Part shown: piece by piece, positions 1 through 10,900 of the stretch
How the letters are laid out: each line of letters opens with the position of its first letter
How positions within the stretch are numbered: position 1 is the first letter of the stretch
Assembly (NCBI RefSeq): GCF_932274485.2
Contig: NC_065886.2
Span: forward strand, 35,761,501-35,825,500
DNA: 64,000 nucleotides
Source of the DNA: Patella vulgata
Taxonomy: Eukaryota; Mollusca; Gastropoda; Patellidae
Direction of reading: 5' to 3'
Translations under genes and position numbers: made by a program
Notes under the pieces: generated by a model
The model's input: the letters and a program-made list of their open reading frames with translations, nothing else
Database searches by the model: none
Told to the model about the DNA's origin: nothing

Positions 1-372
1 GAATCCACAATATAAATAACCCTTTTTAGAAGATTGAACTTGGATCCGATTTACCTTTTACTCCCCTTAAAAGGGTTAGGGTTAGTATTCCCAAACTATA
101 GGTAGGTTGGGTAGGTTCGGGAATTTCCGGAATCCACAATATAAATGAATATTTTGGGGAATACTAACCCCAACCCTTTTTAGAAGACTGAACTTGGATC
201 CAATTTAAACTTTACTCCTCTTAAAAGGGTTAGGGTTAGTATTCCCAAATTATAGGTCGGTCGAGTAGGTTCGGGAATTTCTGGAATCCACAATATAAAT
301 GAATATTTTGGGGAATACTAACCCTAACCCTTTTTAGAAGACTGAACTTACATTTTACATTTCACTCCCCAA
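1..372. repeat. Minisatellite, period about 154 bp
   Basis: Three successive units share a core starting GAATCCACAATATAAAT, at 1, 130 and 284. Each unit holds an inverted pair, GGGGAATACTAACCC and its complement GGGTTAGTATTCCC, beside a TTAGGG-like motif. The array begins at or before the window edge, so its total length is unknown. Confidence 0.8.
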
Positions 373-892
373 GACCTACAATTAGCATCTCCCATTAAGA
401 CTTTGACATGTGTTTTTTGTCCAGGCTTAACGATAACAATAATAGGAAATTGTCGAGCCTGACAGGACTATTAATTGTCTGTGATCGAAAATCGGTGTTT
501 TGTGTTCTACAGAAGTCGGGCTTTCGGCGACAAAATATTAGTATGCGTAGGCCTTTACGGACAAGAGGGGATGTTTTCTGTACAGATGAATAATAATGCA
601 ACCAATGTATCAATTTTTGTGCACGCCAGGATCACATAATCATAAATATAACAATTGAATTAGGTCACGTTTGATAGTTTGTCATCGAATGAATAAAGAC
701 TGTATTATGACTCACAATAGCAAATAAAGCCGGATATATAGGATTTACTAAAGGAGCTATGTCTTTTGCGTGTCTAATATGAAATCATGGCTTGTGATGC
801 ATTAAATTTAACATGACCCAAAATAAAACCTATGCATATATCTTTGATCGCGTGTATGCCTGTCATACTTAGTCATACATCTTTGATCGGTC
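373..892. other. No recognised feature
   Basis: I see no gene or known repeat here. The short open frames have no domain and no codon pattern that stands out. Confidence 0.5.
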
Positions 893-1196
893 AAGGAGCC
901 ACGGTGGCTCAGTGGGTAAGACGCTGGCTCGCTAGCCTGGAGGTCGCGTGTTCGATCCCTGCATTGGCCGAGAAAGTTCATCGGGATTTTCCGACGTTGT
1001 TCCCCCTTGTCAGTGGTGCAAGACAAAGGGCCTGGCAATGGCAGCTGTCTAGTCATTCGAGGTCCCATGTATACATTGGCGTACACGTAAAAGATCCCTT
1101 GGCAGATGGAATTCGATATAAGAGTAGGCCATAGTGCCGCTGCCCGGACAAAATGTCCCTCATAACACACTTCATTAGCCCAGTCGGAGCTGTTTG
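893..1196 (+). mobile_element. tRNA-derived SINE, family 1
   Basis: A tRNA-like head carries an A box (TGGCTCAGTGGG, 905-916) and a B box (GTTCGATCCC, 950-959). The body holds motifs found in every copy in the window, for example AGAAAGTTCATCGGGATTTT and CTTGTCAGTGGTGCA. Other copies end in CGTTAAACCCCATTTCATTT; this one lacks that tail and runs straight into a second SINE. Confidence 0.8.
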
Positions 1197-1386
1197 TGGG
1201 GGTGGGTCGCCTAGTGGTTTAACTCGTGCGCGTGAAATCACTTGAGTCAATTGGTGTGGTTGTAGATTCGCCTGTCCAATCTCGTTGGTTTTCTCCGGGT
1301 CCTCCCACAGCTAAAGCCCCTACGTGCAATTCATATAGTTTGTGTTGAGTGGACATTAAACCCTCTCTCTCTTTCTCCCTCTCTCT
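1197..1386 (+). mobile_element. tRNA-derived SINE, family 2 (CT-rich tail)
   Basis: A degenerate tRNA-like head (CCTAGTGGTTTAACTCGTGC) is followed by GTCGCCTGTCCAATCTCG-type body sequence, TTTTCTCCGGGTCCTCC, and a CTCTCTCT tail. The same body recurs at 15826, 15972, 24935, 25849 and, reversed, at 40128 and 61773. Confidence 0.65.
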
Positions 1387-1829
1387 TGGAAGAGGTGGTC
1401 TCGCCCTGGGTGTTAAAATCCAAAGCTACTTGGTAGAAAGTAACCCTTCACTACATTTAAACAGAGCTACATTTACTTTAATTAAGTGGTTTACATGAAA
1501 GGCTACGCTTACTTTAATTGCAGCTTTTAACATCTGTGTCGAGGGTTTACATCAAAGGAATTAGGATTTCTTTTTTTTCTTCTTGGCGGTGATATCAGCC
1601 CTTCCGTAACCATTCACTTGCACATAACGAAGGGGAAGTGGGTTGGTATATGATTCACTTTATTACCTTTGTTATACCAGACCAGAGATTCCTTTGCTTT
1701 GTTACGATGACATCGAAATATAACGTGTGAGAGTTTTCTGAGACATTCATCTTGCGTCAGTAATGTCAAGACGGTGACTCGGTGTCTAAAGTGCTTACTC
1801 ACTAACCATATTATAGAAAATATTTGCAC
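1387..1829. other. No recognised feature
   Basis: Non-coding sequence with no similarity to the repeats seen elsewhere in the window. Confidence 0.45.
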
Positions 1830-1962
1830 TACCCTGCTTGGTATTGTAATCGACTAAACGATAAATGATATGCCAACGCAAACTGATTTCAACACTGGTT
1901 TAATGATAACATTTTAAAGTACTTTTTCGCTCATGGTCAGAAATAATATACATCCCAAAATA

Positions 1963-3493
1963 TACTATTAAAAAAAAGTAGGGGATATTTGATTTTGGGG
2001 GCATAATACTAAAATATGCAAATGACTACGAAAAAAGTCACTATAGAACCTAACAGAAGAAACATTTCCAGTTACATGTGACGCCCAAACGCACCAATAG
2101 CTACCGAATGGAATGCAGGTGATGCTTGGGATCATCATGGGGGTCCAACCCAAGATTTGCACGACTCTGACTTTGAATGTTACAGTCATTGTGGCATTGA
2201 ATTCCAGAGTGGAAACATCAGTTTAATTGTTTTAGTGACCAGAAAACAAATTTTGATATGCGTCGGCTTACCCAAAATGAAAGGTTACGTGCCCTTGGCA
2301 TGCTACAGATCGGCACAACACAGGCGGTTGTGGCGCGGACGATGAATGTTTCTCAGTCTGTCATAAGCAGGCTATGGTCCAGATACCGTGATACACAATC
2401 TGTACAGGACAGACCACGCTCAGGTCGACCAAGGGCGACAACTCAAGCCCAGGATCGATTTATCCGTACCTTGGCCTTGAGAAATCGTGTCATCACAGCA
2501 AATCAGATCAGTGCTCGTCTTCAAACAGACACTGGTGTGAGAGTGAGTGGCCAGACGATTCGGATTCGACTGCATAGGGGTCACCTTCGCGCCCGACGTC
2601 CTCGCGTGATCCCTTGTTTGAGAGATCATCACATTCAGGCAAGACGTCGTTGGTGTAGGGATCGTCAACACTGGGATAATCGACGCTGGAGCAATGTGAT
2701 GTTTTCAGATGAGTCAAGGTTCACTGTTGATTTTTTGGACAGACGTAGGAGGGTGTGGCGTCGTCGAAACGAGCGCTTCCAAGACGTTAACGTCATCAGA
2801 CATGATCGATTTGGGGCTGGTTCTGTTATGGTGTGGGGAGGCATCACTGTTGCTGGAAGAACGGCTTTACATGTTGTTGCAGGGCGTGTTACAGGCCAGT
2901 ACTACCGGGACAACATCTTGGCAGTCCATGTTGTGCCGTTCGCACGACGTCATGGCCGCCGTTTCATCTTCCAGGATGACAACGCAAGATGTCACAGGGC
3001 CAGGATCGTTACAGGTTACCTCCAACAACAGAACATCACCACATTACCTTGGCCAGCACTGAGTCCCGACCTCTCCCCCATCGAGCATGTCTGGGACATG
3101 CTTGGACAGAGGTTACGTCAACGTCAACAACGTCCTGCCAATGTCCAAGAACTTGCTGCTGCGTTGCAACAGGAATGGGACAATCCGGACCAAAATGACC
3201 TTAGACGTCTCATTAAGAGTATGCCACGTCGGATCAATGCTTGTTTGGCAAACAGAGGAGGATTTACCCGTTACTGACTTGGTTGTGATGCTGTGGTAAC
3301 TTTCCTGTTTGACCCCGGGTATCATTTTACCCTTATAATGGTCAGTCTGTGCCTTACTTAGTCTAACGATCATTTAGAATAAATCGATGAATGTGAACTT
3401 CATTTCATTTTGTCATTTGTTTCTTCGTCAGTTTCATTAGGTGACTTTAATAACACTTAAAAATCAAATATCCCCTACTTTTTTTGAATAGTA
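1963..3493 (+). mobile_element. Tc1-type DNA transposon, looks whole
   Basis: The element is 1531 bp long. Terminal inverted repeats of about 36 bp begin TACTATT, followed by an A-run and AGTAGGGGATATTTGATTTT. TA dinucleotides flank both ends (1961-1962 and 3494-3495), as expected for Tc1/mariner. One uninterrupted transposase gene fills the middle. The copy at 58177-59707 has the same length and differs at few positions. Confidence 0.93.
2258..3277 (+). CDS. Tc1 transposase (DD34E)
   Basis: This 339-residue protein cuts and pastes the transposon around it. A paired-type helix-turn-helix region fills roughly the first 120 residues, including a QSVISRLWSRYRDT stretch and the basic hook RPRSGRPRAT. 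The catalytic triad is visible: D in FSDESRF, D in QDDNARCH, and E in SPDLSPIEHVWD, with 34 residues between the second and third, the Tc1 signature. Length fits the family (about 340). The start chosen is the methionine of MRRLTQNER, matched by the other copy. No stop or frameshift is seen. Confidence 0.95.
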   Translation: MRRLTQNERLRALGMLQIGTTQAVVARTMNVSQSVISRLWSRYRDTQSVQDRPRSGRPRATTQAQDRFIRTLALRNRVITANQISARLQTDTGVRVSGQTIRIRLHRGHLRARRPRVIPCLRDHHIQARRRWCRDRQHWDNRRWSNVMFSDESRFTVDFLDRRRRVWRRRNERFQDVNVIRHDRFGAGSVMVWGGITVAGRTALHVVAGRVTGQYYRDNILAVHVVPFARRHGRRFIFQDDNARCHRARIVTGYLQQQNITTLPWPALSPDLSPIEHVWDMLGQRLRQRQQRPANVQELAAALQQEWDNPDQNDLRRLIKSMPRRINACLANRGGFTRY

Positions 3494-3790
3494 TATTAGC
3501 ATAACCGTAAAGCTGCACTACTTTGTTTCACGGTAAACGATGAAAAGATAAAAGGTATGTCCACACAAACTGATTTCAACACTGGTTTAATAATCTTTTA
3601 AAGTATCTTTTCGGTCATTGTCAGATATATTATCCAAAATACTATTAGCACAACCGTACAGCTACACTACTTTGTGTCACGGTGAACGATAAAATTTTTT
3701 AAAGTTTGCCGACACAAACTGATTTCAACAGTGGTTTTGTAATATTTTAAAAGTACTTTTCGTTCCTCTGTGAGCTTTGCAAAAATAATG

Positions 3791-4084
3791 TCATTACCGG
3801 GTATGTACATCAAGAACAATACGCATACATGTGACGTTCCACACCGATAAAAGGAGTCTTTGGTGTGTTGAGTTTTCAGTGTTCCTAAAACACTAGTCTC
3901 TCCAGGATATGTATCAACCCAAACACGACCCATGTTAAACCGTATTTCACTGATAATTGTCTAGAGTTTTCCCGTTTATACAATATTAACAACACTTTCT
4001 ACAATAATATAACTTGTATGCTATTAGAATAAATGCACAATAATAATACAAATTAACCTAGTCCATATATACAAGCTAGTAATG
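3791..4084. other. No recognised feature
   Basis: Sequence downstream of gene 1 with no gene-like frame and no recognised repeat. Confidence 0.4.
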
Positions 4085-4210
4085 GTGACTATATGTAATA
4101 ACGGCAAGCTATATGTTATAACGGCAAGCTATATGCTATAACGGTAAACTATATGACAAAACATGTTATAAAAGCCATACATAAACTCCCTCTGCCACCC
4201 CCCCCCCCCC
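4085..4210. repeat. Short tandem repeat, 23-bp unit, then poly-C
   Basis: About four copies of a unit containing CTATATG and ATAACGGCAAG lie at 4085-4155. A homopolymeric C tract followed by an A tract ends near 4220. Confidence 0.7.
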
Positions 4211-4348
4211 AAAAAAAAAAATCAACGTATAAATCGATATTTTTAGTTTTTACCCAAATAGTTCAAGTCATTTTATTAATATATCCATGCACAACAAAAA
4301 TGTATGCCTGTATTGAATTTAACATTTTAAGAATTGTTTCATATATCT

Positions 4349-4662
4349 CATTTCTAAACAAATGAAATGAAATGGGGTTTAACGTCCTACTGTTCTGCTC
4401 CTATACTGGGCTAATGAAGACGGGCATACGCCATACAGTGTGCTATGAGGGAAATTTTGCCCGGACAACGGCACTATCGCCTACTCTTATATCGAATTCC
4501 AACTGCCAGGGGATCTTTTACGTGCATTCCAATATATACACGGGACCACGTTTTTTCGTCTCATCCGAAGGACTAGACAGCTGTCCTCGTCAGGCCCTCC
4601 GTTCTGCACCACTGACAAGGGGAAACCACGTCGGAAAATCCCGGTGAACCATTTCTAAACAA
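4349..4662 (-). mobile_element. SINE family 1, 5'-truncated, with target duplication
   Basis: Read on the minus strand this is the SINE body ending in CGTTAAACCCCATTTCATTT. It is flanked by a 13-bp direct repeat, CATTTCTAAACAA, at 4349-4361 and 4650-4662. The tRNA-like head is missing, as in incomplete reverse transcription. It lies just 3' of the last exon of gene 1, probably within or near its 3' untranslated region. Confidence 0.85.
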
Positions 4663-4737
4663 GTATTTGCAATATATACCAACAGTAAATAAACCAGATT
4701 ATGATGAAGATGATGATGTATTTCCAGAAAGAATACT

Positions 4738-4905
4738 CTATGAAGAAGACGGAGAGTCTTCTTCTGACACATAACCACAGGGGCGTGGCGGTGGTATCTT
4801 GTTAAAGTCAATAACTCCGTAGATAATTTTATATTTCTGGCCATGAATAATGTTATTATTACAAAGTTGTAAATCTAAATCTGCATAAATTAAATCTTCT
4901 ATATT
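4738..4905 (-). CDS. Gene 1 last exon: ITIM-type motifs
   Basis: The exon enters in phase 0 after a TTTTATTTTCAG acceptor and encodes 55 residues to a TAG stop. L5-I-Y7-A-D-L10 and I27-I-Y29-G-V-I32 both match the ITIM consensus, with the tyrosines 22 residues apart. The first is followed by DL, giving YADLDL, much like vertebrate inhibitory receptors of the SIRP type. The end is proline- and serine-rich. Confidence 0.75.
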   Translation of the reverse strand, partial: NIEDLIYADLDLQLCNNNIIHGQKYKIIYGVIDFNKIPPPRPCGYVSEEDSPSSS

Positions 4906-7900
4906 CTGAAAATAAAACAAATGTTTTGCGATATTAAATAATCGAATGACATCTTGAGTATATCCTTATTGGTTTGACGTAATTAAGCCCATTATGAATA
5001 TAGCCATGATATTAAATAACATACAGGTATTCTGTGCTATTTAACATGACGTATTAAAAATATTTTATCATGGATATTGTAGGATTATTTATATGGGAAA
5101 GGAAAAATACATAATTTTATCAATTCCAAACATTTCAGAAACCTGTTTCACTTTTTCATACCTTTTACTTTCATTTCATAAATATCATTTTTATAGTTTC
5201 ACTTTTAATTTTTCTGTTCTTACTTACTTTATGAGCCTCTCTTAATTTGAATTTAGCGGAATTACGCTTAGTATCAGCCAATGCGGCGCCACGGTGCAGC
5301 TCTATTGCCTCAAATAGTCCTTCTTCATCATCAGGCTGATTTTCTGAAATAAAAATAAAATAATTATGTTGAATAATCGACAGGCGTTAACGTTAAACTT
5401 AAAACAGGATTTGCCATTAGGACATTGTTTAAATAAGCTAAATCTCGACCTCAGTTTTATCTGTAGGGTTCGAAATTTAAAAAAAAAACAATTAGAATTT
5501 CAGACCCATGTTCGTATATTTTAAGTTTTCAAAGTATACAGCTACACGCTTTAAGAATCAGCAGTAATTTATATTGTTTCTCACTCTCGCCATACATACT
5601 AAGCAAAGAACTAATAAAATCAATGCAACTATTTTTGTTTATTAATTTTGCGATTATCAGCATATTAAACAAATCCCTTGTATACTGCAACGAACCCGTT
5701 ACTTAGTCAATCTATAAACCTAGTTTATAACAGAAAATGGTTTGCAAATTATCATTAATGCTCCTTATATTAAATCAATAACGCATTTCGCTGGCTGACT
5801 GTTGACTTAAAATTTGTCACTTTTACAAATAAAATATTAACCGAGAATTGACGACACATTCTAATTCAATTGATAAACATTTTGATTACCGTTGGTGTGC
5901 CATCCTGGATAAATCATCTGTGCACAAGATTTTTTCTTTTTTCTAAAATGAAAACATATAAAATTGTAATAATATTAATTAAGATACTTGCCATCAAACA
6001 ATAAAAAAAATCATAATAATATAAAATGAATAATGTAAATGATAATAATGTAAATGATAATAAAATAAATCATAATAATATAAATTAATAATTATATAAA
6101 AAAATAATATAAAATATAAATTGATAAAAAATAAATTGATAAAAATAAAAAATGATGATCAGACAATTAATAATATATAATACAAAATGATAATAATTCA
6201 AAATGATAATAAAATGAAATGATGCAAATAAATTCAATAATTATATTTGATAATAATACAAATAATAATAATTCAAAATGATTGTAATATAAAGTGATGA
6301 TGATATAAAATGATAATATGAAGTGATGATCATAATATGTTTATTTATAAACATTGTATTTACCTTCTCTTTTGGTTCTTCGTGTAGCCCCCAGGGACTA
6401 GAAAATATACAAAATAAAATAGAATAAAATGAAATAAGAACATCACATCACATTAAACATATACATGCTTTACGCCTGTTTAGATTTTCTTTGTTAAATG
6501 ACTGAATTTTATTTTCTTCTCAGGTGAAAAAATTGTTTGCTGTTTATACAAATCTTTGGTCTTGTTAATGATATTTTATCGACGAAAGTAAAAGGAACAA
6601 CTGAAACTAATTTAATTTATTACTTTACACTATTTAACAACCGTTGGGTAGTTGACTTATCAAACAGTGATTGCCAAACATGGTTTGGAAGTAAGTGTCA
6701 GTTCTGTAGTGTCCGAATCTAATTGGGTTGTCGGCCAACAGGTCGATAGCTGAGCAATAGCAGTAGCTGAGCAGTACAAGTCGTTAGATAGGCAATTCAA
6801 GATGTAAATAGTTGAGCAGAGGAGGTCCCTAGCAGTAGAAGTCGGTAGATGGGCTATTTGGACGTTATGTTTTATTGTACACATTATTTTTGTTGTACCA
6901 CAAAAGGGTAATAATGATCTTACCGTTTCTAATCTTCATACAGATAAACACAACTATTAACACACTTACAATAATCGCCAGTATTACTACACCAATTGTT
7001 AATCCAATTATTAACTGTTGATTACCTATCAAATAAAATATTCTATATCTTAGTTTACCAGTTACGCAACTGGATGTGTTAGAATTGTTCCCTAAAGTAA
7101 TAAACTCACTCACATGAACTTAAATTAACATACGTACATTAATACTAACCTAACTTTAAAAATGATTTACGTAAGATTTAGCTTTCTCGAAAACGCCCCC
7201 TCAAACGCATGATCACCACCTAGATTCGGAATCTATGCAAAAAACTGGTCTAGAAAAACTTGGTCTCATAAATTCACAGCTGGGGTGGCGATTCCATCCG
7301 CCCCTTTCAGCCACCGGACTAATTATTGTTTTTCTTAGTTTATAGTAAAACTAGAAGCAAAATAACAGACCTTCGCTGGCATGTGTATTATCGCTGTTTG
7401 GTGTATTATCGCTGTTTGGTGTATTATCGCTGTTTGTTTGGTGTTCAATAGTTGTTATTTCCATGGCTGTCGTCGTTTTAATAGAAGGTGGATTGGTAGA
7501 TAGTGTAAAGGATACATTTTTGGTACCATGTATATTGTATACTGTGCATGTATAAACCCCATCATCTGATTCTTGTACATCTGGTAGATTGAGTTGTTGA
7601 TTAGAACTCGGCATCTTCCCATCTTTACACCAACTGATATTACATGCTGGATTACAATCACTCGTACAATTAACTGTTAATTCCTCTCCTACACGTTTCG
7701 TTATTTCTTCACCAGGTTTTAGATTTGTATCATCATAGATTAATTGTATATCATATGGTCCATCTGTAATATAATTATAAGGTTTGGTAATCATAGATTA
7801 ATGGAATATCATAATATGGCCTATCTGTAAAACAATATTTTATTACTTAATGAGTCAACAATATGTTTACATACTATATATATTGATACTATATAATTAT

Positions 7901-10900
7901 ATGCATTAAATTACTTACATATGATCACTGATACGTCTGATGACTGGGTATATTAAATTAGTAATATTTTTATAATATAAACTGTACGTATCAGATAGTA
8001 GTGGTGAGGTTTGGTTGTGTTTATCAACACAAAAAGTCAACTCGAGAAAATGTCCCTGTCTGGATTTTATCGTATTGAAAACAGACCTATTATTTAATTC
8101 TCGTGGACAACAAAATGGCGACAAGCATAACGAGAAGCATAGATCGATGAAATTTCAATCCGCTTCTTTGTGAATACTGAACGGAATTGAATCGTTTGTG
8201 GACTAATATGTCTAATAGAGGTTCATCTATTACAATATTATAACTTGCAAGTGATTCATGTTGCTTAAAATGGCCCATCGAGACTTGAACTGTGATTGTG
8301 GAACCCAACTGGTCATTTTGACCTTTAAGCAATACCCACAATCATTTCAACTTTTATATAATGTGCACAAATAACAATATATATAGTGTACACAAATAAC
8401 AATATATATAGTGTACACAAATAACAATATATATATAGTGTACACAAATAACAATATATATAGTGTAAACAGATAACAATATATATCGTGTACAAAATCC
8501 CTCCCCTACCTCAACAACTGGCGATGAAGTTTCGGACCCCAATTAATGGACGAGAGCCTTTAAATAAACATACATGTGACAAAATTAACCCAGTTCCGCA
8601 CATTAGTTTGTCGGTTATGTTGATAGAAAGTTCACGTTATTAACTGTTATAATTTGTTACGACAGTTTGTTGAATGGGATTTATCACATTGAAGTATGTG
8701 TAGTGTAAACAAATAACAATATATATATATAGTGTACACAAATAACAATATATATAGTGTGCACAAATAACAATATATATAGTGTACACAAATAACAATA
8801 TATTATAGTGTACATAAAAAAATATATATATTAAATACAAATGTAAATAAAACTCACACAGCGGTTGAATAGTAAACACTTCTGAAACACCTACTACATC
8901 TTTACATTCTTTATCTGTGGTAACTATAGGAATGGAAAATATAAAATCATTTCATAACTAAATTAATGGGATGAATCAAAATCAGATCTCAACATACCAA
9001 AGCACGTAGAAATTCATACATCTAAAAACAAATAGCTACAACTTTTTTCTCGTTGGAAATTTCTACGGTGGCAATGTTGATACGATAGTGACAGAGATGT
9101 TTCCAAGGAATGGGAAGTAAAATAGCTATTTATTACTGCAGTTTATTAAAAATGTTCAACTTTGACTGACTCAATGCCTTACCAAAATGACCAAGGCACA
9201 CTGCTGAACTATTTTGACGGAAGTGTCAAATAGAATGTGTTTAAACAATAGAAACGAACTTGCCTGTTTTCAATGTAGAACCATTCTTTAAATCTTGTAA
9301 AATTGTTTTACAATCCCGATCATCTGTAGCTATACAGATTATATCATCTCCTTTATCATTTATATCAACATCTCTATCTTGTAGTATTCTACCATTACCA
9401 TAAGATATACCATGTTTAAACCATCTATATATCATAGTTAAATTATGATCAGTTGGCAAGGTTTTAGATCTTGCATTACAAGTCAGATTTATCTCCCCTA
9501 ATAATTTACCATTCACTAGTTGTAGAACTGGCTGTTCTGGAGATAATCTTATACTTGGTTTATCTGTAATAAATCCCAAAAATCTTTTATCCTAAAAGAT
9601 GTAAATAGATGTAACATTTAGTGGGGGGATATCATTAAAATCACTTATCAACGCCCATGGGAGAACAAAAATACCAACAGTGGACCCAAAGGGTATAGTT
9701 TACCAGATCCAATGCGATTGCAAATCCATTTACATAGGCGAAACATGCCGATCATTATCAGTGAGACTCAAAGAACACAAAGCAGCAACTAGACGTATGG
9801 AACCAAACAAATCTGCAGTAGCCGAACATATTATAAACAATCCTACCCATAACATAGAATGGGACAACACCAATGTGCTTACCAAAAATATTAAAGTATG
9901 GAAGAAAAGAGTTTTGTGGGAAGCATTAGAAATCCGAAGACAAAAACCAAAAATGAATAAAGACAATGGAAGAGCCATTTCTAATGTATGGAATGAATTA
10001 TTTTGTTAAGCAAGTTATTATCTATTATTGGAACTATTTATAAGTATTATACAATAGGATACCATAAGTATCAATTATCAGTGAAGTAAAAATTAAAATA
10101 ATTTTTTATCAGTGGAGTGGATCTATAAGTTATTATTCGTATCAGTGGAGTGGAAATTAAAAATTTTATTTATCAGTGGAACTATTATTTATAAGGGCTA
10201 CTATAACTTATTTATTTGTTCTATTGGAACAATAATTAAAAAAATTTCTATATAATAATATGGTAAATGTATGAGCAAGAGGGGGTGGGTTCAACCTAAC
10301 TAATTATGCATAATGTATTGAAATTAGTTATATTAAATATTTGATGGTGTGGTTAATGGGTTTTGATTGCTTTTTAGCTTAGGCGGTGGCTTCAATCCCC
10401 ACTTTTAACACCTTAGATTGAAGAAAAATGGTAAAGCCATACTCAAAGGGAAATGTTTGTTGTTATAGTCTTAATTAATGTTATGTTTTTATTGTTAAAT
10501 GGTTCTTACTCATGGATGTACTATAAATGTAGAGTTGTTATTCATTATTGATCATTGCTTGATAAAGATACCTGTAAGAGTATTGAAACGTTGCATGTAA
10601 TAAACCAAGAAGTAGTAAATCCATAAAGTTGTGTTATTATGAATCTATATATCATAGTTAAATTATGATCAGTTCGTGTGGTTGTAGATGTTGCATTACA
10701 AGTCAGACTTATCTTCCCCTTTAATTCACCATTTTCTTTAATATGCTTTAAATCCGGTTGATGTTGGGCTTGTATAGATGTTGCTGGCTTATCTACGGTA
10801 ATACAATATTACATAATAACATACTTGTGAATCCTAATTTTGTTCAGATTGTACCACTAGTAGATCTATTACGTACACGTTTTAAAGTTCGTTTAATTTC

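Larger units (their letters stand above)
1830..3790. repeat. Degenerate tandem repeat split by a Tc1 element
   Basis: Units of roughly 150 bp at 1830-1962, 3494-3650 and 3651-3790 share the phrases CAAACTGATTTCAACA and TTTTAAAGTA. The Tc1 element at 1963-3493 sits inside the array. Confidence 0.6.
9640..10637 (+). mobile_element. Penelope-like element, 3' part
   Basis: A truncated Penelope-like retroelement lies in antisense inside gene 1, between an intact Ig2 exon and half of another Ig2 exon. It keeps the C-terminal endonuclease coding region (9680-10009) and a 3' region with repeated ATCAGTGGAGTGG phrases (10075-10190) and a TTGAAACGTTGCATGTAATA motif typical of these elements. Gene 3 has no insertion at this position. 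Confidence 0.7.

Noticed and set aside
905-960. tRNA gene
   Set aside because: A and B boxes are those of a SINE head; the cloverleaf is not convincing and the SINE body follows directly.
2420-2717. Open frames antisense to the transposase
   Set aside because: Shadows of the real DD34E gene; the same occurs at 58953-59250.
8354-8542. Tyrosine/isoleucine-rich open frame
   Set aside because: It is the translation of the AT-rich minisatellite.
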